Below are positions 42,368-49,942 of a DNA stretch of 64,000 nt, in pieces. The position numbers and the translations under genes were made by a program. Source of the DNA: Streptomyces sp. RerS4 (lineage in GTDB: Bacteria > Actinomycetota > Actinomycetes > Streptomycetales > Streptomycetaceae). The stretch covers positions 4,636,501 to 4,700,500 of the forward strand of contig NZ_CP097322.1 of NCBI RefSeq assembly GCF_023515955.1. The letters are read 5' to 3'. Position 1 is the first letter of the stretch; every line of letters starts with the position of its first letter. The notes below the pieces were generated by a model. That model was not told the origin of the DNA. It worked only from the letters and a program-made list of their open reading frames with translations, and searched no databases.

Positions 42368-43447
42368 ATGTCCGAATCCGAGCTGGACCTCACCCTGGAC
42401 GCTGCCGAGCTGACCGCCCGGCTCGTCGACATCCCCTCCGTGAGCGGCGACGAGAAGGTCCTCGCCGACCTCGTGGAAGACGCGCTGCGCGCCCTCCCGC
42501 ACCTCACCGTCGACCGTCACGGCAACAACGTCGTGGCCCGGACGCGGCTGGGCCGCGCCGAGCGCGTCGTCCTCGCCGGGCACCTCGACACCGTCCCCAT
42601 CGCCGACAACGTCCCCTCGCGCCTCGACGAGAACGGCGTCCTGTGGGGCTGCGGCACCACGGACATGAAGTCCGGGGTCGCCGTACAGTTGAGGATCGCC
42701 GCGACCGTCCCCGAGCCGAACCGCGACCTCACCTTCGTCTTCTACGACCAGGAAGAGGTCGCCGCCGACCTCAACGGCCTCGGCAAGGTCGCCGAGGCCC
42801 ACCCCGACTGGCTGACCGGCGACTTCGCCGTCCTGCTGGAGCCCTCCAACGCCGAGGTCGAGGGCGGCTGCCAGGGCACCCTGCGCGTCCTGCTGCGCAC
42901 CCGCGGCGAGCGCGCGCACTCCGCCCGCAGCTGGATGGGCTCCAACGCCATCCACGCCGCGAGCCCGATCCTGGCGAAGCTGGCCGCCTACGAGCCGCGC
43001 AAGCCCGTCATCGACGGCCTGGAGTACCACGAGGGCCTCAACGCCGTCCGGATCGAGGGCGGCGTCGCCAACAACGTGATCCCCGACGTGTGCACGGTGA
43101 CGGTCAACTTCCGCTACGCCCCCGACCGCGGCGTGGACGACGCCATCGCCCACGTCCGCGAGGTCTTCGCGGACTGCGGCGTCGACGAGTTCGTGATCGA
43201 CGACCTCTCGGGCGGCGCCCTGCCCGGCCTCTCCCACCCGGCGGCGGCCGCGTTCATGGAGGCGGTCGGCGGCCGGGCGATGCCCAAGTTCGGCTGGACG
43301 GACGTGTCCCGCTTCAGCGCGCTCGGCGTACCGGCGGTCAACTACGGACCGGGCGACGCCCTGCTGGCGCACAAGGTCGACGAGCGGGTCGAGACGAAGG
43401 CGATCCTCCACTGCGAGGAACGACTCCGCGCCTGGCTGACCTCCTGA
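42368..43447 (+). CDS. dapE: Succinyl-diaminopimelate desuccinylase
   Basis: A 359-residue M20 metallopeptidase-family enzyme that hydrolyses N-succinyl-LL-DAP to LL-DAP and succinate. Metal ligands: VLAGHLDTVPIADN, WGCGTTDMKSGVAVQL and FVFYDQEEVAADLNGLG with the catalytic Glu. The lid domain covers about 170-285 (RGERAHSARSWMGSNAIHAA). The final metal ligand is in the region LLAHKVDERVE. Actinobacterial DapE type (Rv1202-like). Product feeds peptidoglycan and lysine synthesis. It starts the block that follows mycobacterial gene order. Confidence 0.94.
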   Translation: MSESELDLTLDAAELTARLVDIPSVSGDEKVLADLVEDALRALPHLTVDRHGNNVVARTRLGRAERVVLAGHLDTVPIADNVPSRLDENGVLWGCGTTDMKSGVAVQLRIAATVPEPNRDLTFVFYDQEEVAADLNGLGKVAEAHPDWLTGDFAVLLEPSNAEVEGGCQGTLRVLLRTRGERAHSARSWMGSNAIHAASPILAKLAAYEPRKPVIDGLEYHEGLNAVRIEGGVANNVIPDVCTVTVNFRYAPDRGVDDAIAHVREVFADCGVDEFVIDDLSGGALPGLSHPAAAAFMEAVGGRAMPKFGWTDVSRFSALGVPAVNYGPGDALLAHKVDERVETKAILHCEERLRAWLTS

Positions 43448-43511
43448 ATTCCGCTCGTCGTCACCTTCGTGCGCCTACCCTGATCCAACGATCAGCAGGA
43501 GGGAGCACATC

Positions 43512-44270
43512 ATGGGCAACCCCGAAGGCAACGCTCGTCGTCGGCCCGAGGAGCAGCAGCTCGGGCCGGTGCTGCGCAGGCGTGGCCAGGTGCAGGCGGG
43601 CAGCACGACGGACCAGCGGCTGCTGGACACGGCCGGGCCCTCCGAGTGGGTGCACACCGATCCCTGGCGGGTCCTGCGCATCCAGTCGGAGTTCATCGAG
43701 GGCTTCGGGACGCTGGCGGAGCTGCCGCCCGCGATCAGCGTGTTCGGCTCTGCCCGCACGCCGGCCGGTTCGCCGGAGTACGAGGCGGGCGTGAAGATCG
43801 GGCACGCGCTCGTCGACGCCGGCTTCGCCGTCATCACCGGCGGTGGTCCGGGCGCGATGGAAGCCGCCAACAAGGGCGCGCGCGAGGCGAACGGGATCTC
43901 CGTCGGCCTGGGCATCGAACTGCCCTTCGAGCAGGGCCTCAACCAGCACGTCGACCTCGGCCTGAACTTCCGCTACTTCTTCGTCCGCAAGACGATGTTC
44001 GTGAAGTACAGCCAGGGCTTCGTCGTCCTGCCGGGCGGGCTCGGCACGCTGGACGAGATGTTCGAGGCGCTGACGCTGGTGCAGACGCAGAAGATCACCC
44101 GGTTCCCCATCGTGCTGTTCGGCACGGAGTACTGGCGCGGCCTGATCGACTGGCTGCGCGACACGGTGATCGCCCAGGGCAAGGCCTCGGAGAAGGACCT
44201 CTACCTCTTCCACGTCACGGACGACGTGGAGGAGGCGATCGCCCTGGTCACGAAGGAAGCCGGCAAGTAG
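43512..44270 (+). CDS. LOG/TIGR00730 family Rossmann-fold protein
   Basis: A 252-residue LOG-family protein. Family motifs GGGPGAMEAANKGAREANG and PGGLGTLDEMFEALTLVQT include the nucleotide-binding GGGPG and PGGxGTxxE signature of cytokinin-activating phosphoribohydrolases. It should cleave ribose-5-phosphate from purine nucleotides; a natural bacterial substrate is not clear. An N-terminal extension of about 70 residues precedes the Rossmann fold, as in Rv1205-like proteins. GGAGGG nine bases upstream supports the ATG. Confidence 0.9.
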   Translation: MGNPEGNARRRPEEQQLGPVLRRRGQVQAGSTTDQRLLDTAGPSEWVHTDPWRVLRIQSEFIEGFGTLAELPPAISVFGSARTPAGSPEYEAGVKIGHALVDAGFAVITGGGPGAMEAANKGAREANGISVGLGIELPFEQGLNQHVDLGLNFRYFFVRKTMFVKYSQGFVVLPGGLGTLDEMFEALTLVQTQKITRFPIVLFGTEYWRGLIDWLRDTVIAQGKASEKDLYLFHVTDDVEEAIALVTKEAGK

Positions 44271-44292
44271 CCCAGCGGCCGGGCCGTTGGGC

Positions 44293-45153
44293 TCAGGCCA
44301 GCCCCCGGCGGGCCACCGCCGGGGGTCGGTGGCCCTGGATCGAGCGGACCATGTCCAAAACCTGGCGGGTCTCCGCGACCTCGTGGACGCGGTAGACCTG
44401 GGCGCCCAGCCAGGCCGAGACGGCCGTGGTGGCCAGGGTGCCCAGCAGGCGTTCCTTGACCGGCTTGTCCAGGGTCTCGCCGACGAAGTCCTTGTTGGAC
44501 AGCGACACCAGCACCGGCCAGCCGGTCGCGGTCATCTCGCCCAGGCGGCGGGTGGCCTCCAGGGAGTGGCGGGTGTTCTTCCCGAAGTCGTGCCCCGGGT
44601 CGATCATGATCGACTCCCGGGGTACGCCGAGGGCCGCCGCCCGCTCCGCGAGGCCGACCGTGACGCGCAGGATGTCCGCCACGACGTCCTCGTACGTCGT
44701 ACGGTGCGGCCGTGTCCGCGGCTCGACCCCGCCCGCGTGGGTGCACACCAGCCCGACGCCGTAGCGGGCCGCGACCTCCGCGAGCTTCGGGTCCACGCCG
44801 CCCCACGCGTCGTTCAGGACGTCGGCCCCGGATTCGCACACGGCCTCGCCGACCTCGTGCCGCCAGGTGTCGACGCTGATCACCACGTCGGGGTGCCGGC
44901 GGCGTACCTCCGCCACGAAACCGACCGTACGCCGGGCCTCCTCGGCCGCGTCCACGTGCTCGCCGGGCCCCGCCTTGACCCCGCCGATGTCGATGATGGC
45001 CGCGCCCTCGGCGACCGCCCGCTCGACCCGGTCGAGGGCGGGCTCGTCGAGGAAGGTCGCGCCCTGGTCGTAGAAGGAGTCAGGGGTCCGGTTCACGATG
45101 GCCATGATCACCGGCTCGTGGGTGTCGAACTCGCGCCTGCCCAGTCGCAGCAT
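44293..45153 (-). CDS. folP: FolP2-like dihydropteroate synthase homologue
   Basis: A 286-residue TIM-barrel protein of the DHPS family. The first signature reads IMAIVNRTPDSFYDQGATF where canonical DHPS has NVTPDSF. Other segments are GAAIIDIGGVKAGPGE (canonical DIGGESTRPG is changed), VVISVDTWRHEVGEAV, VLNDAWGG, IMIDPGHDFGKN and GWPVLVSLSNKDFVG. These changes at pterin and pABA positions match what I recall for the mycobacterial FolP2 paralogue, reported not to have DHPS activity. Its position between LOG and tagA also matches Rv1207 (folP2). A separate functional folP1 is expected elsewhere. It is convergent with the LOG gene and divergent from the DivIVA-like gene. Confidence 0.87.
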   Translation of the reverse strand: MLRLGRREFDTHEPVIMAIVNRTPDSFYDQGATFLDEPALDRVERAVAEGAAIIDIGGVKAGPGEHVDAAEEARRTVGFVAEVRRRHPDVVISVDTWRHEVGEAVCESGADVLNDAWGGVDPKLAEVAARYGVGLVCTHAGGVEPRTRPHRTTYEDVVADILRVTVGLAERAAALGVPRESIMIDPGHDFGKNTRHSLEATRRLGEMTATGWPVLVSLSNKDFVGETLDKPVKERLLGTLATTAVSAWLGAQVYRVHEVAETRQVLDMVRSIQGHRPPAVARRGLA

Positions 45154-45235
45154 CCCGCTCTTTCCTCCTTCGGCGACCCTCGCGCCTCGTCTGCGACCTT
45201 AACCTGGTGGCCGGAGTCTCTCAGGGGAGTTGATC

Positions 45236-45589
45236 GTGTTCTGGTTCTTGCTGATCGCGCTGGTCGTGGTCGTGGCCGCGGTCACCCTCGCGGTGATCGG
45301 CGGCGGTTCGGAGGCCGTGCTGCCCGAGGCGGAGCCCGACCGGGTCGCCGACGCGCTCCCGGAGACCCGTCCCGTCGTACGGGCCGACATCGACGCCCTG
45401 CGCCTGCCCGTCGCGCCGCGCGGCTACCGGATGGCGGAGGTGGACGACGTACTCGACCGGCTGGCGGCGGAGCTCGCCGAGCGCGACGCGCGGATCGCGG
45501 AGCTGACCGCCGCCGCGGCCACCGCCCCGCCCGCCGACCGGCACCGGGGGCAGGGGCCGCGCGTCGACCTCGGGAAGGACGAGCGATGA
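45236..45589 (+). CDS. DivIVA-domain-containing small membrane protein
   Basis: A 117-residue protein with an N-terminal membrane helix (FWFLLIALVVVVAAVTLAV) and a DivIVA-like motif LRLPVAPRGYRMAEVDDVLDRLAAEL leading into a short coiled coil (RDARIAELTAAAAT). The GTG at 45236 is preferred because GGGGAG lies seven bases upstream; the TTG at 45230 is possible. Such small DivIVA-like proteins are polar or septal candidates in actinobacteria. It overlaps tagA by four bases (ATGA) and lies where Rv1209 lies in mycobacteria. Confidence 0.83.
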   Translation: MFWFLLIALVVVVAAVTLAVIGGGSEAVLPEAEPDRVADALPETRPVVRADIDALRLPVAPRGYRMAEVDDVLDRLAAELAERDARIAELTAAAATAPPADRHRGQGPRVDLGKDER

Positions 45590-46185
45590 GCGACCTCGGC
45601 CTGGTCCCCGGACCGGACGGCGGGCCGCGCTGCGCGTGGGCCGTGGCCACCGAGGACTACATCGCCTACCACGACACCGAGTGGGGCCGGCCCGTCCACG
45701 GGGACGACGCGCTGTACGAGCGGCTGTGCCTGGAGGCGTTCCAGTCCGGGCTGTCCTGGCTGACGATCCTGCGCCGCCGCGAGGGCTTCCGCAAAGCCTT
45801 CGCGGACTTCAGGATCGCGGCGGTCGCGGAATTCGGGCCGGCGGACGTCGAGCGGCTCCTCGGGGACGAGGGGATCATCCGCAACCGGGCCAAGATCGAG
45901 GCCACCCTCGCCAACGCCGAGGTGCTGGCCGGCTGGCAGCCGGGGGAGCTGGACGCGCTGATCTGGTCCCACGCCCCGGCCGAGGCGGGCCGGGCCCCGA
46001 AGCGCCTGGCCGACGTACCGGCCGTCACCGCGGAGTCCACGGCCCTGGCCAAGGCCCTGAAGAAGGCCGGCATCCGTTTCGTGGGACCGACCACCGCCTA
46101 CGCGCTGATGCAGGCCTGCGGCCTGGTCAACGACCACCTCGCGGGCTGCGTCTCGCGTGCCTCCCGCGCCTCCCGCGAGGGGTAG
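45586..46185 (+). CDS. tag: DNA-3-methyladenine glycosylase I
   Basis: A 199-residue Tag-type glycosylase that excises 3-methyladenine from alkylated DNA. RCAWAV near the N-terminus provides the zinc cysteine, and DYIAYHDTEWGRPVHGD a zinc histidine. LCLEAFQSGLSWLTILRRREGFR and GIRFVGPTTAYALMQACGLVNDH are family signatures, with the last zinc ligands in NDHLAGC. ATG start at 45586 overlaps the DivIVA-like stop. Length is normal. Confidence 0.94.
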   Translation: MSDLGLVPGPDGGPRCAWAVATEDYIAYHDTEWGRPVHGDDALYERLCLEAFQSGLSWLTILRRREGFRKAFADFRIAAVAEFGPADVERLLGDEGIIRNRAKIEATLANAEVLAGWQPGELDALIWSHAPAEAGRAPKRLADVPAVTAESTALAKALKKAGIRFVGPTTAYALMQACGLVNDHLAGCVSRASRASREG

Positions 46186-46198
46186 CGGCGGCGCGGCG

Positions 46199-47002
46199 TC
46201 AGCGGCCCAGGTAGCGCGGCGGCTGCTTCGCCAGGAAGGCCTGGACGGCGATGGCGTGGTCCTCGGAGGCGCCGGCGCGGGCCTGGAGGACGTCCTCGCG
46301 CTCCAGGGCCTCGGAGAGGGAGTGCGCGGTCCCGTAGGCCAGGGACTCCTTGAGTGCGGCGTAGGCCACCGTCGGACCGGCGGCGAGGGTACGGGCGACC
46401 TTCTCGGCCTCCGCGCGCAGGGAGTCCGAGGGCACCAGGCGGTTCACGATGCCCAGCTCGTACGCCTCCCGCGCATTCACCGAGCGCGGGAAGAACAGCA
46501 GGTCGGCGGCCCGGGAGGCGCCGATCAGGCGGGGGAGGGTCCAGGAGACCCCCGAGTCGGCGGTGAGCGCGACCCCGGCGAACGAGGTGTTGAAGGACGC
46601 GGTGTCGGCGACGACCCGGAAGTCCGCCGCCAGCGCGAAGCCGAAGCCGGCCCCGGCCGCGACCCCGTTCACGCCCGCCACCACGGGCTTGGGCATCTCG
46701 GTGAGGGCCCGGACGATCGGGTTGTAGTGGTCGGCGACGGTGCTCATGGTGAGGGAGGAGCCGTTCTCGCGGTCGGCCGCGAGGTTGCCGATGTGCTCCT
46801 TGAGGTCCTGGCCCACGCAGAACGCGCGGTCGCCGGCGGCGGTGAGCAGGACCGCCCGTACCGCCGTGTCACCGGCCGCCGCCTCGACCGCGTCGCGGAG
46901 CGCGACCTTGGCCTCGGTGTTCATGGCGTTCATCGCGTCGGGCCGGTTGATCGTGATGGTGGCGAGTCCGTCGGTGACTTCGTAGAGCACGCTGTCGGCC
47001 AT
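46199..47002 (-). CDS. Enoyl-CoA hydratase/isomerase family protein
   Basis: A 267-residue crotonase-fold protein. LTTAAGDRAFCVGQDLKEH region and NGVAAGAGFGFALAADFRV supply the oxyanion hole. At the usual second glutamate the sequence is LTADSGVSWTLPRLIG, the Asp-containing pattern of PaaG-type isomerases rather than classic hydratases. It may therefore isomerise a ring-1,2-epoxyphenylacetyl-CoA or an unsaturated acyl-CoA. A 20-bp palindrome (47035-47054) lies just upstream of its ATG and is a good TetR-type operator candidate. Confidence 0.88.
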   Translation of the reverse strand: MADSVLYEVTDGLATITINRPDAMNAMNTEAKVALRDAVEAAAGDTAVRAVLLTAAGDRAFCVGQDLKEHIGNLAADRENGSSLTMSTVADHYNPIVRALTEMPKPVVAGVNGVAAGAGFGFALAADFRVVADTASFNTSFAGVALTADSGVSWTLPRLIGASRAADLLFFPRSVNAREAYELGIVNRLVPSDSLRAEAEKVARTLAAGPTVAYAALKESLAYGTAHSLSEALEREDVLQARAGASEDHAIAVQAFLAKQPPRYLGR

Positions 47003-47034
47003 GGCGGGGGTCCCCCTTCGTCGCGGGCTTGGCT

Positions 47035-47054
47035 ACCGGCCGGTACCGACCGGT
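47035..47054. promoter_or_regulatory. 20-bp near-perfect palindrome, candidate TetR-type operator
   Basis: ACCGGCCGGTACCGACCGGT is palindromic around GGTACC with one mismatched pair. It lies 33 bp upstream of the enoyl-CoA hydratase ATG. Its size and 10-bp half sites suit a TetR-family regulator, many of which control acyl-CoA metabolism in actinobacteria. Confidence 0.5.
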
Positions 47055-47212
47055 CCAAGGGTCAGCATGGCGGACGGGGCGACGGCCGGGCATGTGATGT
47101 GCGTCAAACGGAACGGGCGGCGTCGGCCGGGAGTGGCGGCGAAGTATCGCAGGCCCGTCCCCGAAATGAGTGGTTTTGGCCGAGCGCGTTGCGCAAGCGT
47201 TCCCATGCGATG

Positions 47213-47243
47213 TTGGTCATCGGGTCCTGACATGCGGGATAAT
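47213..47243 (+). promoter_or_regulatory. Possible promoter of the DUF3117 gene
   Basis: GATAAT (47238-47243) is a strong -10-like hexamer in an otherwise GC-rich region, with TTGGTC (47213-47218) 19 bp upstream. It lies 91 bp before the start at 47335. In the same 332-bp gap (47003-47334) lies the palindrome ttgcgcaa near 47189, but nothing else I can name. Confidence 0.4.
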
Positions 47244-47334
47244 GGCCGGGAAGCAATGTGTTCGATGCCGGGTACTAGGCGCCTGAACGGGGCCGTCGGC
47301 TGACGATGAGCTGGTTTCAGGAAGGGGAACGAGC

Positions 47335-47502
47335 ATGGCGGCCATGAAGCCGCGGACGGGCGACGGCCCGCTCGAGGTCACCAAGGAGGGGCGGGGCATC
47401 GTCATGCGCGTACCGCTCGAGGGCGGCGGTCGGCTTGTCGTCGAGCTGACTCCGGACGAGGCGGACGCCCTGGGTGACGCCCTCAAGAAGGTCGTCGGCT
47501 GA
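47335..47502 (+). CDS. DUF3117 small protein (55 aa)
   Basis: A 55-residue protein starting AAMKPRTGDGPLEVTKEGRG, with IVMRVPLEGGGRLVVELTPDEA and ending LKKVVG. The pattern matches DUF3117 (Rv1211 type), a tiny protein conserved in nearly all actinobacteria. GAAGGGGA nine bases before the ATG supports translation. The sequence suggests a compact beta-hairpin plus helix. Function is unknown. It sits between the hydratase and O-methyltransferase, the same block as in mycobacteria. Confidence 0.85.
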   Translation: MAAMKPRTGDGPLEVTKEGRGIVMRVPLEGGGRLVVELTPDEADALGDALKKVVG

Positions 47503-47596
47503 AGCCCGACACCTTGAACGACTCTGCACCGCCCCGGCCGCCCCTGGCGCCCGGGGCGGTGTTGCGTCCGGACCCTCGCGGACGCCGCCGAGCCGC

Positions 47597-48259
47597 CTAC
47601 CGGCGGACCGCGCAGAGCAGGCCGTCGCCCACCGGGAGCAGGGCCGCCTCCAGCGCCGGGCTCTCGCGGACGCTGCGCAGCAGCTCGCGGACCCGGATCA
47701 CCTCCACCGGCTGGGCCGCCGAGTCGACGGTGCGACCGTCGGCGAAGACGCCCTCGAAGCACACCAGCCCGCCCGGACGCAACAGCCGCAACGATTCGGC
47801 GAGGTAGTCGAGGGACTCGGACGGGTCCCCGTCGCAGAAGACGAGGTCGTAGCCACCGTCGGCGAGCCGGGGCAGGACGTCCAGCGCGCGGCCGGGGATG
47901 AAGCGGGCCCGGTTGCCGGCGAAGCCGGCGGCGCGGAACGCCTGGCGGGCGAAGGCCTGCCGGTCGGCCTCGGGATCCACCGTGGTCAGCACGCCGTCCG
48001 GGCGCATGCCGTGCAGCAGGTGGATGCCGGAGACCCCGGTGCCGGTGCCGATCTCGGCGACCGCCTTGGCGTCGGCCGTGGCGGCGAGCAGTCGCAGCGC
48101 GGCCCCGGTGCCGGGGGACACGGAGCGCAGCCCCGCTTCCCTGGACCGGTCGCGGGCCCATCGCAGAGCGTCGTCCTCGGCGACAAACGCGTCGGCGAAC
48201 GCCCAGCTCGTCTGCCGGTTGCCGCTAATGACCCTCTCCTGTCCCCATAGTTGGCGCAA
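47597..48259 (-). CDS. SAM-dependent O-methyltransferase
   Basis: A 220-residue class I methyltransferase of the catechol/caffeoyl-CoA type (Methyltransf_3). SAM-binding segment AEIGTGTGVSGIHLLHGM, acidic loop TTVDPEADRQ, and FCDGDPSESLDYL with metal-binding Asp residues. N-terminal ISGNRQTSWAFADAFV is shared with Rv1220c-like proteins. It is divergent from the sigma-factor gene with a 167-bp gap, as in mycobacteria. Methyl acceptor unknown. Confidence 0.9.
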   Translation of the reverse strand: MRQLWGQERVISGNRQTSWAFADAFVAEDDALRWARDRSREAGLRSVSPGTGAALRLLAATADAKAVAEIGTGTGVSGIHLLHGMRPDGVLTTVDPEADRQAFARQAFRAAGFAGNRARFIPGRALDVLPRLADGGYDLVFCDGDPSESLDYLAESLRLLRPGGLVCFEGVFADGRTVDSAAQPVEVIRVRELLRSVRESPALEAALLPVGDGLLCAVRR

Positions 48260-48426
48260 CGGTGACTGTATCCGCTGACGTCGGGAACCCGCAGATGGGA
48301 CCGGGCGTTGGGAGGGGTGGAGGCGGGATAGAGGGGACGTCGCCGGGCAGATCGACGGTCGGGCGCCCGGTATCCGGGCAAAGTTAATGCAAAAAGGCTT
48401 ATCCAGAGCTGACGGGAGGGGTGGTT

Positions 48427-49206
48427 ATGGTAGGGGCTCCACTGGACACCACCAGAGCCGATAGGGGAGGTGCGGCTGCGCCTGTGGATCGTGGAGGCGT
48501 TCTGAGGCGTCTCTTCTGGTCGGCGGGTGAGCCGAAATCCGTGACCGACATCGCTGACCGTTTCCACACCGCGACCACCGCAACCACCGCGACCTTTGCC
48601 GCCGATGCGGGCTCCCAGGCGTGGACTCCTCCCACGTGGGAGGAGATCGTCAGCACGCACAGCGCGCGCGTCTACCGTCTCGCCTACCGCCTGACGGGCA
48701 ATCAGCACGACGCCGAGGACCTGACGCAGGAGGTCTTCGTCCGCGTCTTCCGGTCGCTGTCCACCTACACCCCGGGCACCTTCGAGGGCTGGCTCCACCG
48801 CATCACGACCAACCTCTTCCTGGACATGGTGCGCCGCAAGCAGCGCATCCGCTTCGACGCCCTCGCCGACGACGCCGCCGAGCGGCTGCCGAGCCGCGAG
48901 CCGTCCCCCCAGCAGGTCCTGCACGACACCCACTTCGACGCCGACGTGCAGCAGGCGCTGGACACCCTCGCGCCCGAGTTCCGGGCCGCCGTGGTGCTCT
49001 GCGACATCGAGGGGCTGTCCTACGAGGAGATCGCCGCCACCCTCGGCGTGAAGCTCGGCACCGTCCGCAGCCGCATCCACCGTGGCCGGTCGCACCTGCG
49101 CAAGGCGCTCAAGCACCGGTCTCCCGCCGCCCGCGCCGAGCAGCGCGCCCTCGCGGGCGTGGCGGTGGGCGCCCCGGGCGCCGGGGGAGAGGGCGGAGCC
49201 GAGTGA
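48427..49206 (+). CDS. ECF sigma factor (mycobacterial SigE type)
   Basis: A 259-residue group 4 sigma factor. Region 2 begins IVSTHSARVYRLAYRLTGNQHDAEDL and continues FVRVFRSLSTYTPGTFEGWLHRI; region 4 has LAPEFRAAVVLCDIEGLSYEEIAATLGVKLGTVRSRIHRGR with its helix-turn-helix. About 75 residues precede region 2 (including the Thr-rich TATTATTATF), an extension seen in mycobacterial SigE. ATG at 48427 with GGAGGGG upstream; an in-frame GTG at 48541 would remove 38 residues. It is followed by its anti-sigma gene (GTGA overlap) and HtrA, so it should govern envelope stress. It must not be confused with S. coelicolor SigE, a different gene. Confidence 0.94.
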   Translation: MVGAPLDTTRADRGGAAAPVDRGGVLRRLFWSAGEPKSVTDIADRFHTATTATTATFAADAGSQAWTPPTWEEIVSTHSARVYRLAYRLTGNQHDAEDLTQEVFVRVFRSLSTYTPGTFEGWLHRITTNLFLDMVRRKQRIRFDALADDAAERLPSREPSPQQVLHDTHFDADVQQALDTLAPEFRAAVVLCDIEGLSYEEIAATLGVKLGTVRSRIHRGRSHLRKALKHRSPAARAEQRALAGVAVGAPGAGGEGGAE

Positions 49207-49832
49207 GCGGCACCGGTCCGTCACCCGCCGAACAGCACCTGGGCGACCGCCTCGCCGCCCTGGTGGACGGGGAGCTCAAGCACGACGCCCGCGAGCGGGT
49301 GTTGGCCCACCTGGCGACCTGCGCCAAGTGCAAGGCCGAGGCGGACGCGCAGCGTCGGCTCAAGAGCATGTTCGTGGAGAGCGCGCCGCCGCCGCTGTCC
49401 GCCGGGCTGCTCGCCCGGTTGCAGGGCCTGCCGGGCGGCGGGCCCGACGGGCCGTCCGGGCCGCCGGGCGCCGACCCGTCGGCCACGTTCGGGTACGTCG
49501 CCCCGGCCGTGGCGCCCGGCGTGCGCGAGGGGTTCCGTATCCACGAGGTGGGCCGCCCCCGGCGCCGCTTCGCGTTCGTCGCGGCCGGAGCGGTGTCGCT
49601 GGCCGCGATCGCGCTGGGGGGTTCCCTTCCTCTGGAGGCCATCGAGCCGAACGCGCGGGGTGACGCCCCCGCCGCCCGCCCCGGCCCCTCGCTGCCGCTG
49701 ACCGACGCGGTCGTACGCGACCGGCTGCCCAGCCCCGGCGGGATGCCGAGCCTCGGACCGGTGGGCCGGCTCCCCACCGCCGCGTCCCCCTCCGCCCCGG
49801 CGACCGCGCAGCCCGTCTCGCTCTCCCGCTGA
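49203..49832 (+). CDS. Zinc-binding anti-sigma factor (RseA-like)
   Basis: A 209-residue anti-sigma factor. The N-terminal zf-HC2 domain has LGDRLAALVDGEL and the zinc motif HLATCAKC (H-x3-C-x2-C) followed by KAEADAQRRLKSMF. One hydrophobic stretch, FAFVAAGAVSLAAIALGG (about 130-147), could anchor the protein; a Pro-rich tail follows. It is expected to hold the ECF sigma factor inactive until stress. GTG start overlaps the sigma stop (GTGA), which keeps the two in ratio. Low-similarity Pro/Gly regions make the length larger than mycobacterial RseA. Confidence 0.9.
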   Translation: MSGTGPSPAEQHLGDRLAALVDGELKHDARERVLAHLATCAKCKAEADAQRRLKSMFVESAPPPLSAGLLARLQGLPGGGPDGPSGPPGADPSATFGYVAPAVAPGVREGFRIHEVGRPRRRFAFVAAGAVSLAAIALGGSLPLEAIEPNARGDAPAARPGPSLPLTDAVVRDRLPSPGGMPSLGPVGRLPTAASPSAPATAQPVSLSR

Positions 49833-49840
49833 CCGAGGAA

Positions 49841-49879
49841 CCGGGCCCCCTGGGCCCCTTGGCCCCCAGGGGGCCCCGG
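49841..49879. terminator. Imperfect GC hairpin between anti-sigma and htrA-type genes
   Basis: ccgggccccctgggcc and ggcccccagggggccccgg pair with two small bulges around cctt, right after the anti-sigma stop. It could attenuate readthrough into the protease gene. Confidence 0.5.
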
Positions 49880-49942
49880 TACCTGGTTGAATCGACGGGA
49901 GGTGCGCCCCGTGCGGCGCGACAGGCCCGCGGGGAGCGTTCC

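Noticed and set aside
47189..47196. ttgcgcaa as a LacI-family operator
   Set aside because: The palindrome is only 8 bp and flanks are not symmetrical; no LacI gene or sugar gene adjoins.
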